The notes under the pieces: generated by a model | Seen by the model: only the letters and a program-made list of their open reading frames with translations | Told to the model about the DNA's origin: nothing | Database searches by the model: none | In this document: one piece after another, positions 32,510 to 40,710 of the stretch | Numbering within the stretch: the first letter of the stretch is position 1 | Layout of the letters: the number at the start of each line of letters is the position of its first letter | Position numbers and translations under genes: made by a program | Assembly: GCF_024714475.1 (NCBI RefSeq) | Contig: NZ_JAMZMI010000009.1 | Coordinates: 62,001-126,000 of the forward strand | Length of the DNA stretch: 64,000 nucleotides | DNA from: Marinoscillum sp. MHG1-6 | GTDB lineage: Bacteria; Bacteroidota; Bacteroidia; Cytophagales; Cyclobacteriaceae | Reading direction: 5' to 3'

Positions 32510-33058
32510 CTAACTCAGGTCCTTGGGATGATTAAAATTTTTCAGCGCCTCAAAATCTTCCGGAACGACCTCTTTGACGGTCAGCTTTTGCAAGGCACTT
32601 TGAAGACTATAATCCCCTGCATGAACCTGCTTAAGAATGACGGAGTGAGCAGAAGGGTTATAAATGGTGATCGTAGTCTCAAAAAAGGAATTATCCGGTT
32701 TTTGATAAGCAATCACATCATAAGCTTTATCCTGCTGCCCCATAAGGTTTTGAACGCTTTCTTTAGTCAGGTTCATAAGATCACAGGCCACGACCAGCCA
32801 GGAGGATTTCGGGTCATTGCCCATAGCAGATATGACACCGCCCATGGGACCTATGGCATTATAGGTGTCAACAATTTTGGGGGTTTCATCATCAATTTCA
32901 GCCTGCTGAGATTGACTGCAGGAAACATAAACATCGATTTGAAAAGATGACAACAACTCATAAAGATGTAGATACTGTGGAAGTCCGTGAATATCCATCA
33001 AATATTTATCTGAGCCCATTCTTTGACTCTTACCACCGATTAATATGAGACCTTTCAT
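32510..33058 (-). CDS. mobA: Molybdenum cofactor guanylyltransferase MobA-like
   Basis: The 182 residues form a nucleotidyltransferase. The N-terminal loop LILIGGKSQRMGSDKYLM is the GTP-binding signature, and GPMGGVISAM and VVACDLMNL (metal aspartate) follow. MobA attaches GMP to molybdopterin to give the bis-MGD form used by DMSO-reductase-family enzymes, including the nitrate reductase next door. The gene is convergent with the rubredoxin fusion, with only three bases between the stops, and divergent from the small gene at 33139. Cofactor genes are therefore split between this spot and the operon at 1-5306. Confidence 0.88.
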   Translation of the reverse strand: MKGLILIGGKSQRMGSDKYLMDIHGLPQYLHLYELLSSFQIDVYVSCSQSQQAEIDDETPKIVDTYNAIGPMGGVISAMGNDPKSSWLVVACDLMNLTKESVQNLMGQQDKAYDVIAYQKPDNSFFETTITIYNPSAHSVILKQVHAGDYSLQSALQKLTVKEVVPEDFEALKNFNHPKDLS

Positions 33059-33138
33059 GTATCGAAATTATGAATAAACTCTTTTTAAGATAGAGAATCT
33101 AATCAAAACAATCAATTAACCCCTAACCCCAATCTGCA

Positions 33139-33450
33139 TTGAAACTACAAATCACTGACCAACAACTCAATTTACAACTCAAAAGGGATGAGATCGAAGA
33201 CCTTAAGGAAGGCTTCCCTCTTTCCGTCAACGTATCGTTTGGGTTGGCACTCGCCCCATTCAGTTGTGAGTTAAAAGCATGCTACGACGATGGTCTATAT
33301 TCCGTAGACTTTTCTAAAGGCACCATTTCAATTAAAGCACCCATGGCTCTGGTGTCCGCATGGGCAGATACAGAATCCAACAGCCTTGAATTCAATATTC
33401 GAACAGAAGCCAGAGAAACACTAGGCGTTATTATTGAAAAGGCATATTAA
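33139..33450 (+). CDS. Small conserved hypothetical protein (DUF7009-like)
   Basis: This 103-residue soluble protein is predicted to be all beta with a final helix. It begins MKLQITDQQLNLQLKRDEI and has GTISIKAPMALVSAW, which resembles a small family (DUF7009-type) that I recall next to molybdenum-cofactor genes; the assignment is from memory. The start is TTG at 33139-33141; no ATG gives a sensible length. It is divergent from mobA with an 80-base spacer. No catalytic motif is visible. A role with cofactor genes is suggested only by position. Confidence 0.5.
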   Translation: MKLQITDQQLNLQLKRDEIEDLKEGFPLSVNVSFGLALAPFSCELKACYDDGLYSVDFSKGTISIKAPMALVSAWADTESNSLEFNIRTEARETLGVIIEKAY

Positions 33451-33464
33451 GACTTAACCACCAA

Positions 33465-33509
33465 TTGATCATAAAAAAAGCGACCACAATGTGGTCGCTT
33501 AATGATCAA
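33465..33509 (-). terminator. Strong terminator between the nitrate block and the pectin locus
   Basis: The stem AAGCGACCACA/TGTGGTCGCTT (33478-33500) lies inside a second pair TTGATCAT/ATGATCAA. On the minus strand the hairpin is followed by seven T, so it best ends transcription arriving from the pectin locus, about 180 bases after its last gene. In the plus direction the T tract is weaker, but it may also serve the gene ending at 33450. Confidence 0.85.
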
Positions 33510-33590
33510 TTTTCCTTGAAAATCAATCTGCCTTAGTTCTATAATTCACACTTAAAGAGAAATCTCTTCAAACTTGAAATTAGCCAATAC

Positions 33591-33620
33591 GTGCACCACC
33601 TGTATCCTGCACCATCCTGA
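33591..33620. repeat. Direct-repeat element, copy 1 (distal end of pectin locus)
   Basis: GTGCACCACCTGTA is followed by TCCTGCACCATCCTGA, two approximate direct repeats of CTGCACYAYCCTG. The 15-base core TCCTGCACCATCCTG (33605-33619) recurs with one change before susC at 61743-61757, in the same orientation. The words ATTATTCCTA and AAAGTACATTT also lie near both copies. The rest of 33510-33683 has no gene that I can see. Confidence 0.5.
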
Positions 33621-33683
33621 ATTGGACCAATTATTCCTAAAAAAGTGTTTAAAGTACATTTTTTTTTTAAAATGGCTATGAGC

Positions 33684-34604
33684 TCACTTATTCAATTCAT
33701 TTGATAACCCTTTCACCAGACTTTCTTTTGCTTTAAAAATGGTCCCATGCTTGTGACCTTCCGGTACTGATATCTCCGAGGTGATATCCTGGAAACTTTT
33801 AAAATCGGTTGTCTTTTGAGCCCCGTAAGTTTTCGTTCGGTACTCATCATAATAGATCACATATTCCTCTCCTAACCGCACCACCGTAGGTCCTTCTGTC
33901 AAAAAGCCCGTAAAGGGCTCCGAAACGTCTTCCCACGGCCCAAGTGGATTATCTGAAAAAGCTACCTTCATATTTCTATTAGGACGGGTATTATCTTTCA
34001 AGACAAGGACGTAGTCCTCATCACTTCTCTTTACAATTACTGCATCTATTACACTAAACCCCGGATCAAGAAACAGCTTTGTTTCTGTGAAAGTTTTAAA
34101 GTCCCTGGTAGTTGTAAAGTACATTCGGTGATTGTTCTTTTCTTCCTCTTCACCCTTTTCAAACTTGAATGGGATAGTAGAGGCCCAAATGATAATAAAA
34201 CGATCATCAACATCATCATAAAACAGTTCGGGAGCCCAGACGTTGACGGTGCTAGTATCAAACTCCATTACCGGGATCAATTGTTGTTCCGACCAATGGA
34301 TCAAATCTTTGGTATGAGCATAACCAAAACCCAGATCACCTCTCCAGCTGGTTGTCCATACCATGTGATAGGTGCCTTCCGGTCCGTGAACCATTGATGC
34401 GTCCCGCATTACCTTTTGCTTGCCTATCTCCGGTTTCAAAAACACCTTCTCTATGCGTGTCCAGTTGAGTCCGTCTTCACTGTACAAATAGTAAAGTCCC
34501 TCATCCGCTGGCTCTTTAAAGGAAGTGAACATATAGTATTCCTTTTCCGGCCCACATGAGACCAACCAAACAAGCGTGAAAATTGAAACAATTAATATCC
34601 TCAT
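33684..34604 (-). CDS. GH43-like five-bladed propeller lipoprotein
   Basis: This is a 306-residue secreted lipoprotein (lipobox LVSC, Cys17). The repeated YYLYSEDGLNWT, AHTKDLIHWSEQ and TTRDFKTF segments are propeller blades. Candidate GH43-type acids are Asp68 (RDASMV), the VWAPEL segment and the glutamate of EGPTVV. GH43 and related clans remove arabinose, xylose or galactose side chains, and which one applies here cannot be told. It is the last gene of the long pectin transcript, two bases after the GH140 gene. A sugar hydrolase acting on pectin side chains is likely, though it could be a distant GH43-clan member. Confidence 0.7.
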   Translation of the reverse strand: MRILIVSIFTLVWLVSCGPEKEYYMFTSFKEPADEGLYYLYSEDGLNWTRIEKVFLKPEIGKQKVMRDASMVHGPEGTYHMVWTTSWRGDLGFGYAHTKDLIHWSEQQLIPVMEFDTSTVNVWAPELFYDDVDDRFIIIWASTIPFKFEKGEEEEKNNHRMYFTTTRDFKTFTETKLFLDPGFSVIDAVIVKRSDEDYVLVLKDNTRPNRNMKVAFSDNPLGPWEDVSEPFTGFLTEGPTVVRLGEEYVIYYDEYRTKTYGAQKTTDFKSFQDITSEISVPEGHKHGTIFKAKESLVKGLSNELNK

Positions 34605-34605
34605 C

Positions 34606-36054
34606 TTATATTTTTTCCAGGATCAACACCCAATCATTCCCTTCCTTCGGTTCCCCGGGAGGATCAAATGTGGCTGTATCTCTATTTTGAAAAACTCCCG
34701 CTTCCGTTATTGTACCTGATCTGGGATCAAACCAACTTGCTTTAATTTCATTTCCTTTTATACGCCCCATATTCACTTCCATATCCCTTCCGGTATAAGT
34801 ATAGATCATGGCGTATTGTTCGCCTTTGGTTCCAACAATGTAATCGTAACGTTCACCCTGGTTGACAATTAATCCCTGATCCGGGATTCGCTCAAAATAA
34901 GGCTTTGACAACATCAAGGTCTTCAAATGTTCCATCTGACCTGCACCTGGATGATTTAACCCCTCTATCCAGAACTCTCTTGCACCAAAGGCACGGTTCC
35001 CATTATCTTCTGCCCGGTAAAATTGCATTACCGCATTATGTCCATAAGTAAACCCGGCACCTCCAGCAAAAACTGACCAATAAGCATATCTTCTAATGTC
35101 ATCGGCATTCCAGTAAACCTCCGTAGTATCATGTAGCCCATGCGGTATCCCTTCATATGAAGGCTCTCCGTCAAGCGTCGGTTTAGTAGGCTGCTTATTG
35201 TATTCAACACTTATATATTTCCAGTTATCCGGACCAAATCGGTGGGAGTCATAAGCGGTATCCTGGTCATAGTTCCTATGTCCGGACTGAAACATATTAA
35301 AGTCCAACCAGCTCTCATCATGAAACCACTCAGACGACATGGTGCGTCCTCTTGGGTGGAAAGTAATTAGGTGTTGATCATCCAGACTGTCCAGCGTGGC
35401 ACCAATCTGCAACCATACCTCCTGATGATCATCTCCTCTGATATCTCCACCATTAAGCCATATGATATTTGGATAATCTTTAAATCGGTTGGCCAAAAAG
35501 CTCGCGTAATCCTTCGCCTCATCCACAGTCACGTTGTCATTGCTAACAGGAGTGCCCCAAACCGGAACACATGCCATAAACATGTCTCTTTCCTGAGCCA
35601 TTTCGACTGCAAAAGCCACATGATCCCAATAGTCGTACTGTTCCGGATCATTCGGATCATCACCTTCAGTCACATTGGGTGTAGCCACATTATTGTCAAC
35701 TAAGGCCTTATCACCTTGAAAGCTTTCTACATCAACATTATGTAGCAACATCACCTGAATCACATTGTACCCTTTATCTTTTCGATCATCCAGATACTTA
35801 ATAATCTCTCCTCGATCAAGCTTTTTGAAGATCAACCAACCCGTATCCCCCAACCAAAAAAACGGCTCTCCGTCATCATACTGGAAAAACCGCTGATTTT
35901 CAGAGATCTTAATAGGTCTGAATGAGCCTGTAATCTCGGCTTCCTTTTTCTCTGGTTTTTGACAGCTAAAAATTCCCGCTGACAGCATCAAAACAATCAG
36001 GCCGCTGTTCAATAAATGATCAATTTTAGGCATGTTCTTAATATTAAAATTCAT
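34606..36054 (-). CDS. GH140/DUF4038 family glycosidase, probable apiosidase
   Basis: The protein has 482 residues with a signal/lipoprotein start (SAGIFSC, Cys about 31). The catalytic (beta/alpha)8 barrel shows the DUF4038 landmarks: FFWLGDTGW, YLDDRKDKGYNVIQVM, NIIWLNGGDIRGDD and LDGEPSYEG, with a C-terminal beta domain (SWFDPRSG) typical of the family. The characterised GH140 enzyme releases D-apiose from the base of RG-II side chains, so this gene is the best marker that the locus reaches RG-II or apiogalacturonan. It is tightly linked to the SSS symporter gene, with one base between the frames. Specificity is by family only. Confidence 0.82.
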   Translation of the reverse strand: MNFNIKNMPKIDHLLNSGLIVLMLSAGIFSCQKPEKKEAEITGSFRPIKISENQRFFQYDDGEPFFWLGDTGWLIFKKLDRGEIIKYLDDRKDKGYNVIQVMLLHNVDVESFQGDKALVDNNVATPNVTEGDDPNDPEQYDYWDHVAFAVEMAQERDMFMACVPVWGTPVSNDNVTVDEAKDYASFLANRFKDYPNIIWLNGGDIRGDDHQEVWLQIGATLDSLDDQHLITFHPRGRTMSSEWFHDESWLDFNMFQSGHRNYDQDTAYDSHRFGPDNWKYISVEYNKQPTKPTLDGEPSYEGIPHGLHDTTEVYWNADDIRRYAYWSVFAGGAGFTYGHNAVMQFYRAEDNGNRAFGAREFWIEGLNHPGAGQMEHLKTLMLSKPYFERIPDQGLIVNQGERYDYIVGTKGEQYAMIYTYTGRDMEVNMGRIKGNEIKASWFDPRSGTITEAGVFQNRDTATFDPPGEPKEGNDWVLILEKI

Positions 36055-36055
36055 G

Positions 36056-37600
36056 TTAGTTCTGTAATTGCTTCCAGCTTTTATAAGTCAGTCCCTCCAC
36101 CTTGGCCGGCTCTTTAAAAAAATAACTCGCCACATACCCAACCACGAAAAGGATCAAATGACTATAAACACCAAGCATGTATTTATGATGGGTGAAATTC
36201 CAATCTCCCAGGTCTATCAACAATCGATCTTCCCCGCCAATAGTTAAGGGAGTAGAAGTGATGACGGCATACGCCGTAAATAACACGCTGGCAATGATAC
36301 CCATATAGGTCCCCATTCGATTGGCGCGATTGCTCACAATTCCTAATAAAAACAATCCGGCAATACCCCCTGAAAATATCGCATATAGTTTGAAGACGGT
36401 CTTAAGCACACCCTTTCCTCCCTGATCCACATAATAAAGCGCCACCAGGATGGAAGCGATCCCCGCAATGACAACAATAAGCTTGCTCAGGAACAACTGC
36501 TTCTTAGCGTCGGTATTAGGTCTGAATCGGAGATAGTAGTCCTCCATGAAAATGGCTGAAAGACAATTGAGATCTGAATCCAGACTCGATATGGCCGCCG
36601 CCAGAAGTCCAGCAAGTACCAACCCGACCACTCCTATCGGCAGTTCGGTCATGATAAAAAACGGGAAAACTGCATCCGCTTTGGTTCCATCGAGAATAGG
36701 TGCACCACTGATCTGGTAATACCCAAAGAGTGCTGTACCGATGAACATGAAAAGGGCCCAGACAGGAACACTCATTAAAACTCCTATTAAAGAAGCCTTG
36801 ACGGCATCTTTATCACTTTTTGCTGTCAAGTAGCGCTGTACGATGGTCTGATCGGTCCCGTACTTTTGAATCGCATAGAAAACCCCATTAATGGCCATCA
36901 CAAAGAAGGTCAGAGAGGTCAGGTCAAAATCATATGGCCCAAAACCTACATGCCCTGCGTCGTTGGCAACATCATAAATGGCAGGTAGACCTCCGGTAGT
37001 CGAAAAAATAATGATCCCTAAAGTGATCAATCCTCCTCCGATCAGGATGAAGCCTTGTATAACATCCATCCAGATCACGGCTTCCATTCCTCCCAGGAGG
37101 GTAATCAATATGATCATTGCTCCAAGTAACCAGATCATATTTACCGTGCCCATTCCTGTCATTTCTGAAAATGCCAGCGCAATCAGGTAGAACACCGTCC
37201 CCATTTTAGAAAAGTGGGCTAAAAAGAAAGCAAGCGAAGTATATAACCTTGCACCAAACCCAAATCGTTTTTCAAAGTACTCATAGGCACTCAGACCAAT
37301 CACTTTACGATAGAGAGGAACGACAAACTTGATAAAGAAGATCAACGTGATCGGTACCATCAACCCCTGAACCAACAATATCCAGTTAGATGAATATCCA
37401 CTCCCAGGATAGGCTAAAAATGTTACACTGCTTATCAACGTGGCAAGAATTGACATCCCCACTGCCCAGGCTGGTATATTACCCCCACCTTTAAAGTAAT
37501 TCCCCGTATCGGTCTGCTTCTTAGCCAACCTGATACTGATGTAGATCGGAATGATCAGGGAAATAGCAATAATGATATAGTCAATGGGGTGTAAAGTCAT
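36056..37600 (-). CDS. Sodium:solute symporter (SSS family)
   Basis: This is a 514-residue inner-membrane transporter with about 13 helices in the LeuT-like SSS fold. It shows NYFKGGGNIPAWAVGMSILATLISSVTF split across helix 1, then SAYEYFEKRFG and GGMEAVIWMDVIQG. SSS members carry sugars, sialic acids, uronates and carboxylates with Na+. Its place between the DUF1537 kinase gene and the GH140 gene suggests uptake of a sugar acid released by the periplasmic enzymes, such as Dha, apiose or a uronate. The substrate is not predictable from sequence alone. Confidence 0.87.
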   Translation of the reverse strand: MTLHPIDYIIIAISLIIPIYISIRLAKKQTDTGNYFKGGGNIPAWAVGMSILATLISSVTFLAYPGSGYSSNWILLVQGLMVPITLIFFIKFVVPLYRKVIGLSAYEYFEKRFGFGARLYTSLAFFLAHFSKMGTVFYLIALAFSEMTGMGTVNMIWLLGAMIILITLLGGMEAVIWMDVIQGFILIGGGLITLGIIIFSTTGGLPAIYDVANDAGHVGFGPYDFDLTSLTFFVMAINGVFYAIQKYGTDQTIVQRYLTAKSDKDAVKASLIGVLMSVPVWALFMFIGTALFGYYQISGAPILDGTKADAVFPFFIMTELPIGVVGLVLAGLLAAAISSLDSDLNCLSAIFMEDYYLRFRPNTDAKKQLFLSKLIVVIAGIASILVALYYVDQGGKGVLKTVFKLYAIFSGGIAGLFLLGIVSNRANRMGTYMGIIASVLFTAYAVITSTPLTIGGEDRLLIDLGDWNFTHHKYMLGVYSHLILFVVGYVASYFFKEPAKVEGLTYKSWKQLQN

Positions 37601-37609
37601 CTTGTGGGT

Positions 37610-38770
37610 TTAGTTTTTGGGTTGGGGTAACTCTAATATTTCATCCGACCAGCGATAACTGCCCGGTTTGGAGGTGATGCAAAATTTAAATTCGCCATCA
37701 GGCTGCATGCGGATCACACCCGGAGCAAATTCTTTAACTGGTTTTAAGCTCGTTATCCCTACTTCATGAAGGATCGCCGCCATGGTACTACCTCCTTCAA
37801 TAAGTAGCTCATTGACAGGTATTCGCTTTAAAACACCACTGACTAGCTTAGCCATTTCGCTGCTCAGCCTATTGGCTATGAAATCTGCTCTTGGTCCAAA
37901 ATGATTAATTCTAATGAGCGCGTTATGATCCTTCATCGCCTCAACCACCTCATGCTCCCATTTCACCAGATACTCTCCTCTCGGATCCGAATCTTCGTAC
38001 ACCTCTATGGGCATATTAAAGGTCTCATAACCAAGACTATTCATCAGGTTGATATAGACATCTCCTTTAGGGAATTTGCTGCCCTGTACAATCAGTCTCT
38101 TGTCCCCGATCTCGGGAATGGCATCTGATTTACGTGGTTCCATTTTCAAGCTATAAAGCAGTGCGTCGAAGAAGCCAGCGCTACCCGCCAAAGTTGTTTG
38201 TTCATCAGCGGCCCCAACCCATAACTGATAGTCATCCATTGTCTCCACATCACCAATAACAATCCCATCTTCTCCACCGTATTTAACAGGGTTACCACTG
38301 AAAACATCAACCATTCCTCTCTTTCGAACTATTGAAAGCACCTCATTGGTATGCATGGGGAAATGTGGATCAGCAGAAAACCCTGATTCATTCAATGGAA
38401 CATCATCAATAAAATAAGCTCCATTTTTAATGACTCTACCCATAGACGGGTTGCCTGCTGCCAGTATAGCTTTGGTAGTACCCACCACTCTCATTTGTGT
38501 TTCCAACTCCACATACACATGACCACGAAGTACTGAATCAGTTTTTTTGAAAATCAGCTGTGGATTAAGGCTTAAAAGCTCTCTTGTCACTCTTTCTATT
38601 TCGGCTACCGACTGAGGAGCATCAAGTGATCTCACATCCGTAGCCACAATGAGCACATCTGCAGATACTGCACTGGGTTTGGTTTGAATGCGAACATCCA
38701 AGCCATGCCTCAAGGCCACACCGCCTATTTCAGCAGCTCCGGTGAAATCATCTGCAATTACTGCAATCAT
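37610..38770 (-). CDS. Four-carbon acid sugar kinase (DUF1537 family, DtnK/OtnK-like)
   Basis: The 386 residues contain the N-terminal sugar-acid domain (IADDFTGAAEIGG, FKKTDSVLRGHV) and the C-terminal nucleotide domain (ELLIEGGSTMAAIL). DUF1537 kinases phosphorylate four-carbon acids such as D-threonate, D-erythronate or related substrates at C4. The start is coupled to the PdxA2-like gene stop as TAATG, and the DtnK-PdxA2 pair is the established route from D-threonate to DHAP and CO2. OiaK of apionate catabolism is also a DUF1537 member, an alternative given the GH140 neighbour, but the PdxA2 partner favours a tetronate. Confidence 0.85.
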   Translation of the reverse strand: MIAVIADDFTGAAEIGGVALRHGLDVRIQTKPSAVSADVLIVATDVRSLDAPQSVAEIERVTRELLSLNPQLIFKKTDSVLRGHVYVELETQMRVVGTTKAILAAGNPSMGRVIKNGAYFIDDVPLNESGFSADPHFPMHTNEVLSIVRKRGMVDVFSGNPVKYGGEDGIVIGDVETMDDYQLWVGAADEQTTLAGSAGFFDALLYSLKMEPRKSDAIPEIGDKRLIVQGSKFPKGDVYINLMNSLGYETFNMPIEVYEDSDPRGEYLVKWEHEVVEAMKDHNALIRINHFGPRADFIANRLSSEMAKLVSGVLKRIPVNELLIEGGSTMAAILHEVGITSLKPVKEFAPGVIRMQPDGEFKFCITSKPGSYRWSDEILELPQPKN

Positions 38771-39798
38771 TAGATAGTTAGTTTTTCTGCGTATTCAATC
38801 GCGTGGAAAAGTGCATCCGGACTGGCAATTCCTTTTCCGGCTATTTCAAAGGCAGTTCCGTGATCCACCGATGTACGTATGATCGGAAGCCCCATGGTGA
38901 TATTCACACCTTTAACACTCTTCATCTTCTTTGTTTTTTGGTCCCAATTGAAGCCAATGACCTTGAATGGAATATGCCCCTGGTCATGATACATAGCCAC
39001 ACAGCCATCATATTTCCCCCCATAAGCCATCGCAAACAGGGTATCAGGAGGAACTGGTCCATCTACTATAACGCCTTCCTTTCTAGCCTGCTCTATCGCC
39101 GGAAGAATCTCCTCAGCATCCTCCGTTCCAAAAAGGCCTCCATCACTGGCATGAGGATTAAGTCCCGCCACACCTATTCTTGGGTTTTCTATTTTAAGGC
39201 TTTTCAATCCATTGTTAATCAAATGGATTACTTCCAATACACGGTCCTTTTTCACGAGGTCACAGGCCTGACGCAACGAAACATGAGTAGACACATGAAT
39301 CACCTTGAAACTCTCCTCAACGAGTAGCATGGCATATTTTTTTGTTCCGGTATAGTGAGCATAGATCTCCGTATGACCTGCGAACTTGTGCCCGGCCTTG
39401 TTAATTGATTCCTTATGGATTGGACCGGTTACCGTACCGTCCACCTCTTTTTTCAGAGCCAGGTCAATTGCAGTAGTTACAGACCTGAAGGCCAGGTCTC
39501 CAGCCAACGCTGAAACCTCACCGTACCTGATCGTATCCACATCTTCACCTCCGATATCGTAAACATTCATTATCCCCATCTCAAACTTCGCATCCTTGAC
39601 ATCAGTAATGGTATTAAGAATAATGGCACCTCCCACAAGATCAATGGCCTTCAGCATCACTTCCGGATGACCCACCACGATTGGATAACTGGTCTCATAA
39701 GCCTTTCCGCTTGCAAATAGTTTAACCGCGATTTCCGGTCCAATCCCGGCAGGATCCCCCATCGTCACGGCTAATACAGGTTTCTTTCTTGTCGTCAT
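38770..39798 (-). CDS. PdxA2-like 4-phospho-tetronate dehydrogenase/decarboxylase
   Basis: This 342-residue PdxA-family enzyme has AVTMGDPAGIGPEI, VTGPIHKESINKAG, and metal-binding histidines in GHTEIYAHYT, STHVSLRQ and MYHDQGHIPFK, with RTSVDHGTAFE near the C-terminus. PdxA2 members oxidise and decarboxylate 4-phospho-D-threonate or 4-phospho-D-erythronate to DHAP. The cofactor route would need true PdxA, but the DUF1537 kinase gene directly coupled downstream points to PdxA2 function. It lies ten bases from the DapA-family gene and belongs to the same transcript. Confidence 0.85.
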   Translation of the reverse strand: MTTRKKPVLAVTMGDPAGIGPEIAVKLFASGKAYETSYPIVVGHPEVMLKAIDLVGGAIILNTITDVKDAKFEMGIMNVYDIGGEDVDTIRYGEVSALAGDLAFRSVTTAIDLALKKEVDGTVTGPIHKESINKAGHKFAGHTEIYAHYTGTKKYAMLLVEESFKVIHVSTHVSLRQACDLVKKDRVLEVIHLINNGLKSLKIENPRIGVAGLNPHASDGGLFGTEDAEEILPAIEQARKEGVIVDGPVPPDTLFAMAYGGKYDGCVAMYHDQGHIPFKVIGFNWDQKTKKMKSVKGVNITMGLPIIRTSVDHGTAFEIAGKGIASPDALFHAIEYAEKLTI

Positions 39799-39808
39799 CA
39801 GTCAGTGA

Positions 39809-40708
39809 TTAAATATTTGCTAATTGAGTTCTTAATTGTGATTTCAATGCTTCCTGTTCATCCGGAGCAATATCATACATGGGTGGCATCGCATGAGGTT
39901 TGCAAAGTCCCAATTCTGACATCAGTACTTTTAGGGCAGGCAATGAAGTATTGAGCTTTCGATCCTTTTGGTAGATCAATGAAATCTGATCGGTCAATTC
40001 TTGCAAACGATGGGCTTCCTCATGGTTTCCGGCTTTTGCGGCATCATACAACTGCTTGAATAGTTCCGGCACAAAATTCCCGGTACTCGGAACGATCCCG
40101 TCAGCTCCTAGCAGCACCGAATGTGCCGATTGTGCGGCCCACCCCAGATAGAACGCAAATTCTTCCCGATCCTTCCACATGCCAATGGAGGTATCGATAC
40201 GTTCAGGGTCCCTTTCAGAGTCCTTCATACCTACAATATTTGGGTGTTGACTAAGGTGGTCGGCTACATCAAGTGGAATTCTCTCACCTACCATAGCTGG
40301 CATGTTGTAGAGCACCACAGGACAGTCAATCGCATCTGCCAGCTGAGTGAAGAACCGGGTCATCTCAGATTCCGAAATTGGAAAATAGTATGGTAGTGTG
40401 GTCACCATGACATCTATTCCCAGGTCCCGATAGGTTTTCGCCATCTCAATGGATTCGACCAGGCTGGTACTTGATATCCCGGCAAAAGTTTTCACCCTGC
40501 CATTAACAGCTTTTACGGTTTGCTTAACCAGTTCCGTTTTCTGTGTCGATGAAAAGGAAGTTGACTCGCCAGTGGTACCTAGTACGAAGGGCGCACATTC
40601 CTGTGCAATAAAAGATTCCACGATCTTCCCTACTGAGGCCGCATCGATGGAATAATTCGCATTGATTGGTGTTACCATGGGTATGATGACCCCTTCAAAT
40701 ATTTTCAT
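39809..40708 (-). CDS. DapA/NanA-family pyruvate-dependent aldolase
   Basis: This class I aldolase of 299 residues has LGTTGESTSFS (pyruvate-carboxylate loop), Tyr134 in VVLYNMPA and the Schiff-base Lys162 in VGMKDSERD. The family includes dihydrodipicolinate synthase, N-acetylneuraminate lyase and 2-keto-3-deoxy sugar-acid aldolases. The catabolic setting between an iron alcohol dehydrogenase and a tetronate kinase/PdxA2 pair argues against lysine synthesis. Cleavage of a 2-keto-3-deoxy acid, giving pyruvate and a short aldehyde acid, is inferred. Candidate substrates are Dha, Kdo or KDG; Dha uniquely yields a four-carbon product that suits the next enzymes. Confidence 0.85.
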   Translation of the reverse strand: MKIFEGVIIPMVTPINANYSIDAASVGKIVESFIAQECAPFVLGTTGESTSFSSTQKTELVKQTVKAVNGRVKTFAGISSTSLVESIEMAKTYRDLGIDVMVTTLPYYFPISESEMTRFFTQLADAIDCPVVLYNMPAMVGERIPLDVADHLSQHPNIVGMKDSERDPERIDTSIGMWKDREEFAFYLGWAAQSAHSVLLGADGIVPSTGNFVPELFKQLYDAAKAGNHEEAHRLQELTDQISLIYQKDRKLNTSLPALKVLMSELGLCKPHAMPPMYDIAPDEQEALKSQLRTQLANI

Positions 40709-40710
40709 TT

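Noticed and set aside
31500-38885. Further TACGTA words near 31508 and 38873 as operators
   Set aside because: They lie inside coding sequence and lack a second arm at four-base spacing.
38803-39327. A 174-codon plus-strand frame across pdxA2
   Set aside because: It lies antisense inside a well-conserved enzyme gene, has no recognisable domain and is best explained as a shadow.
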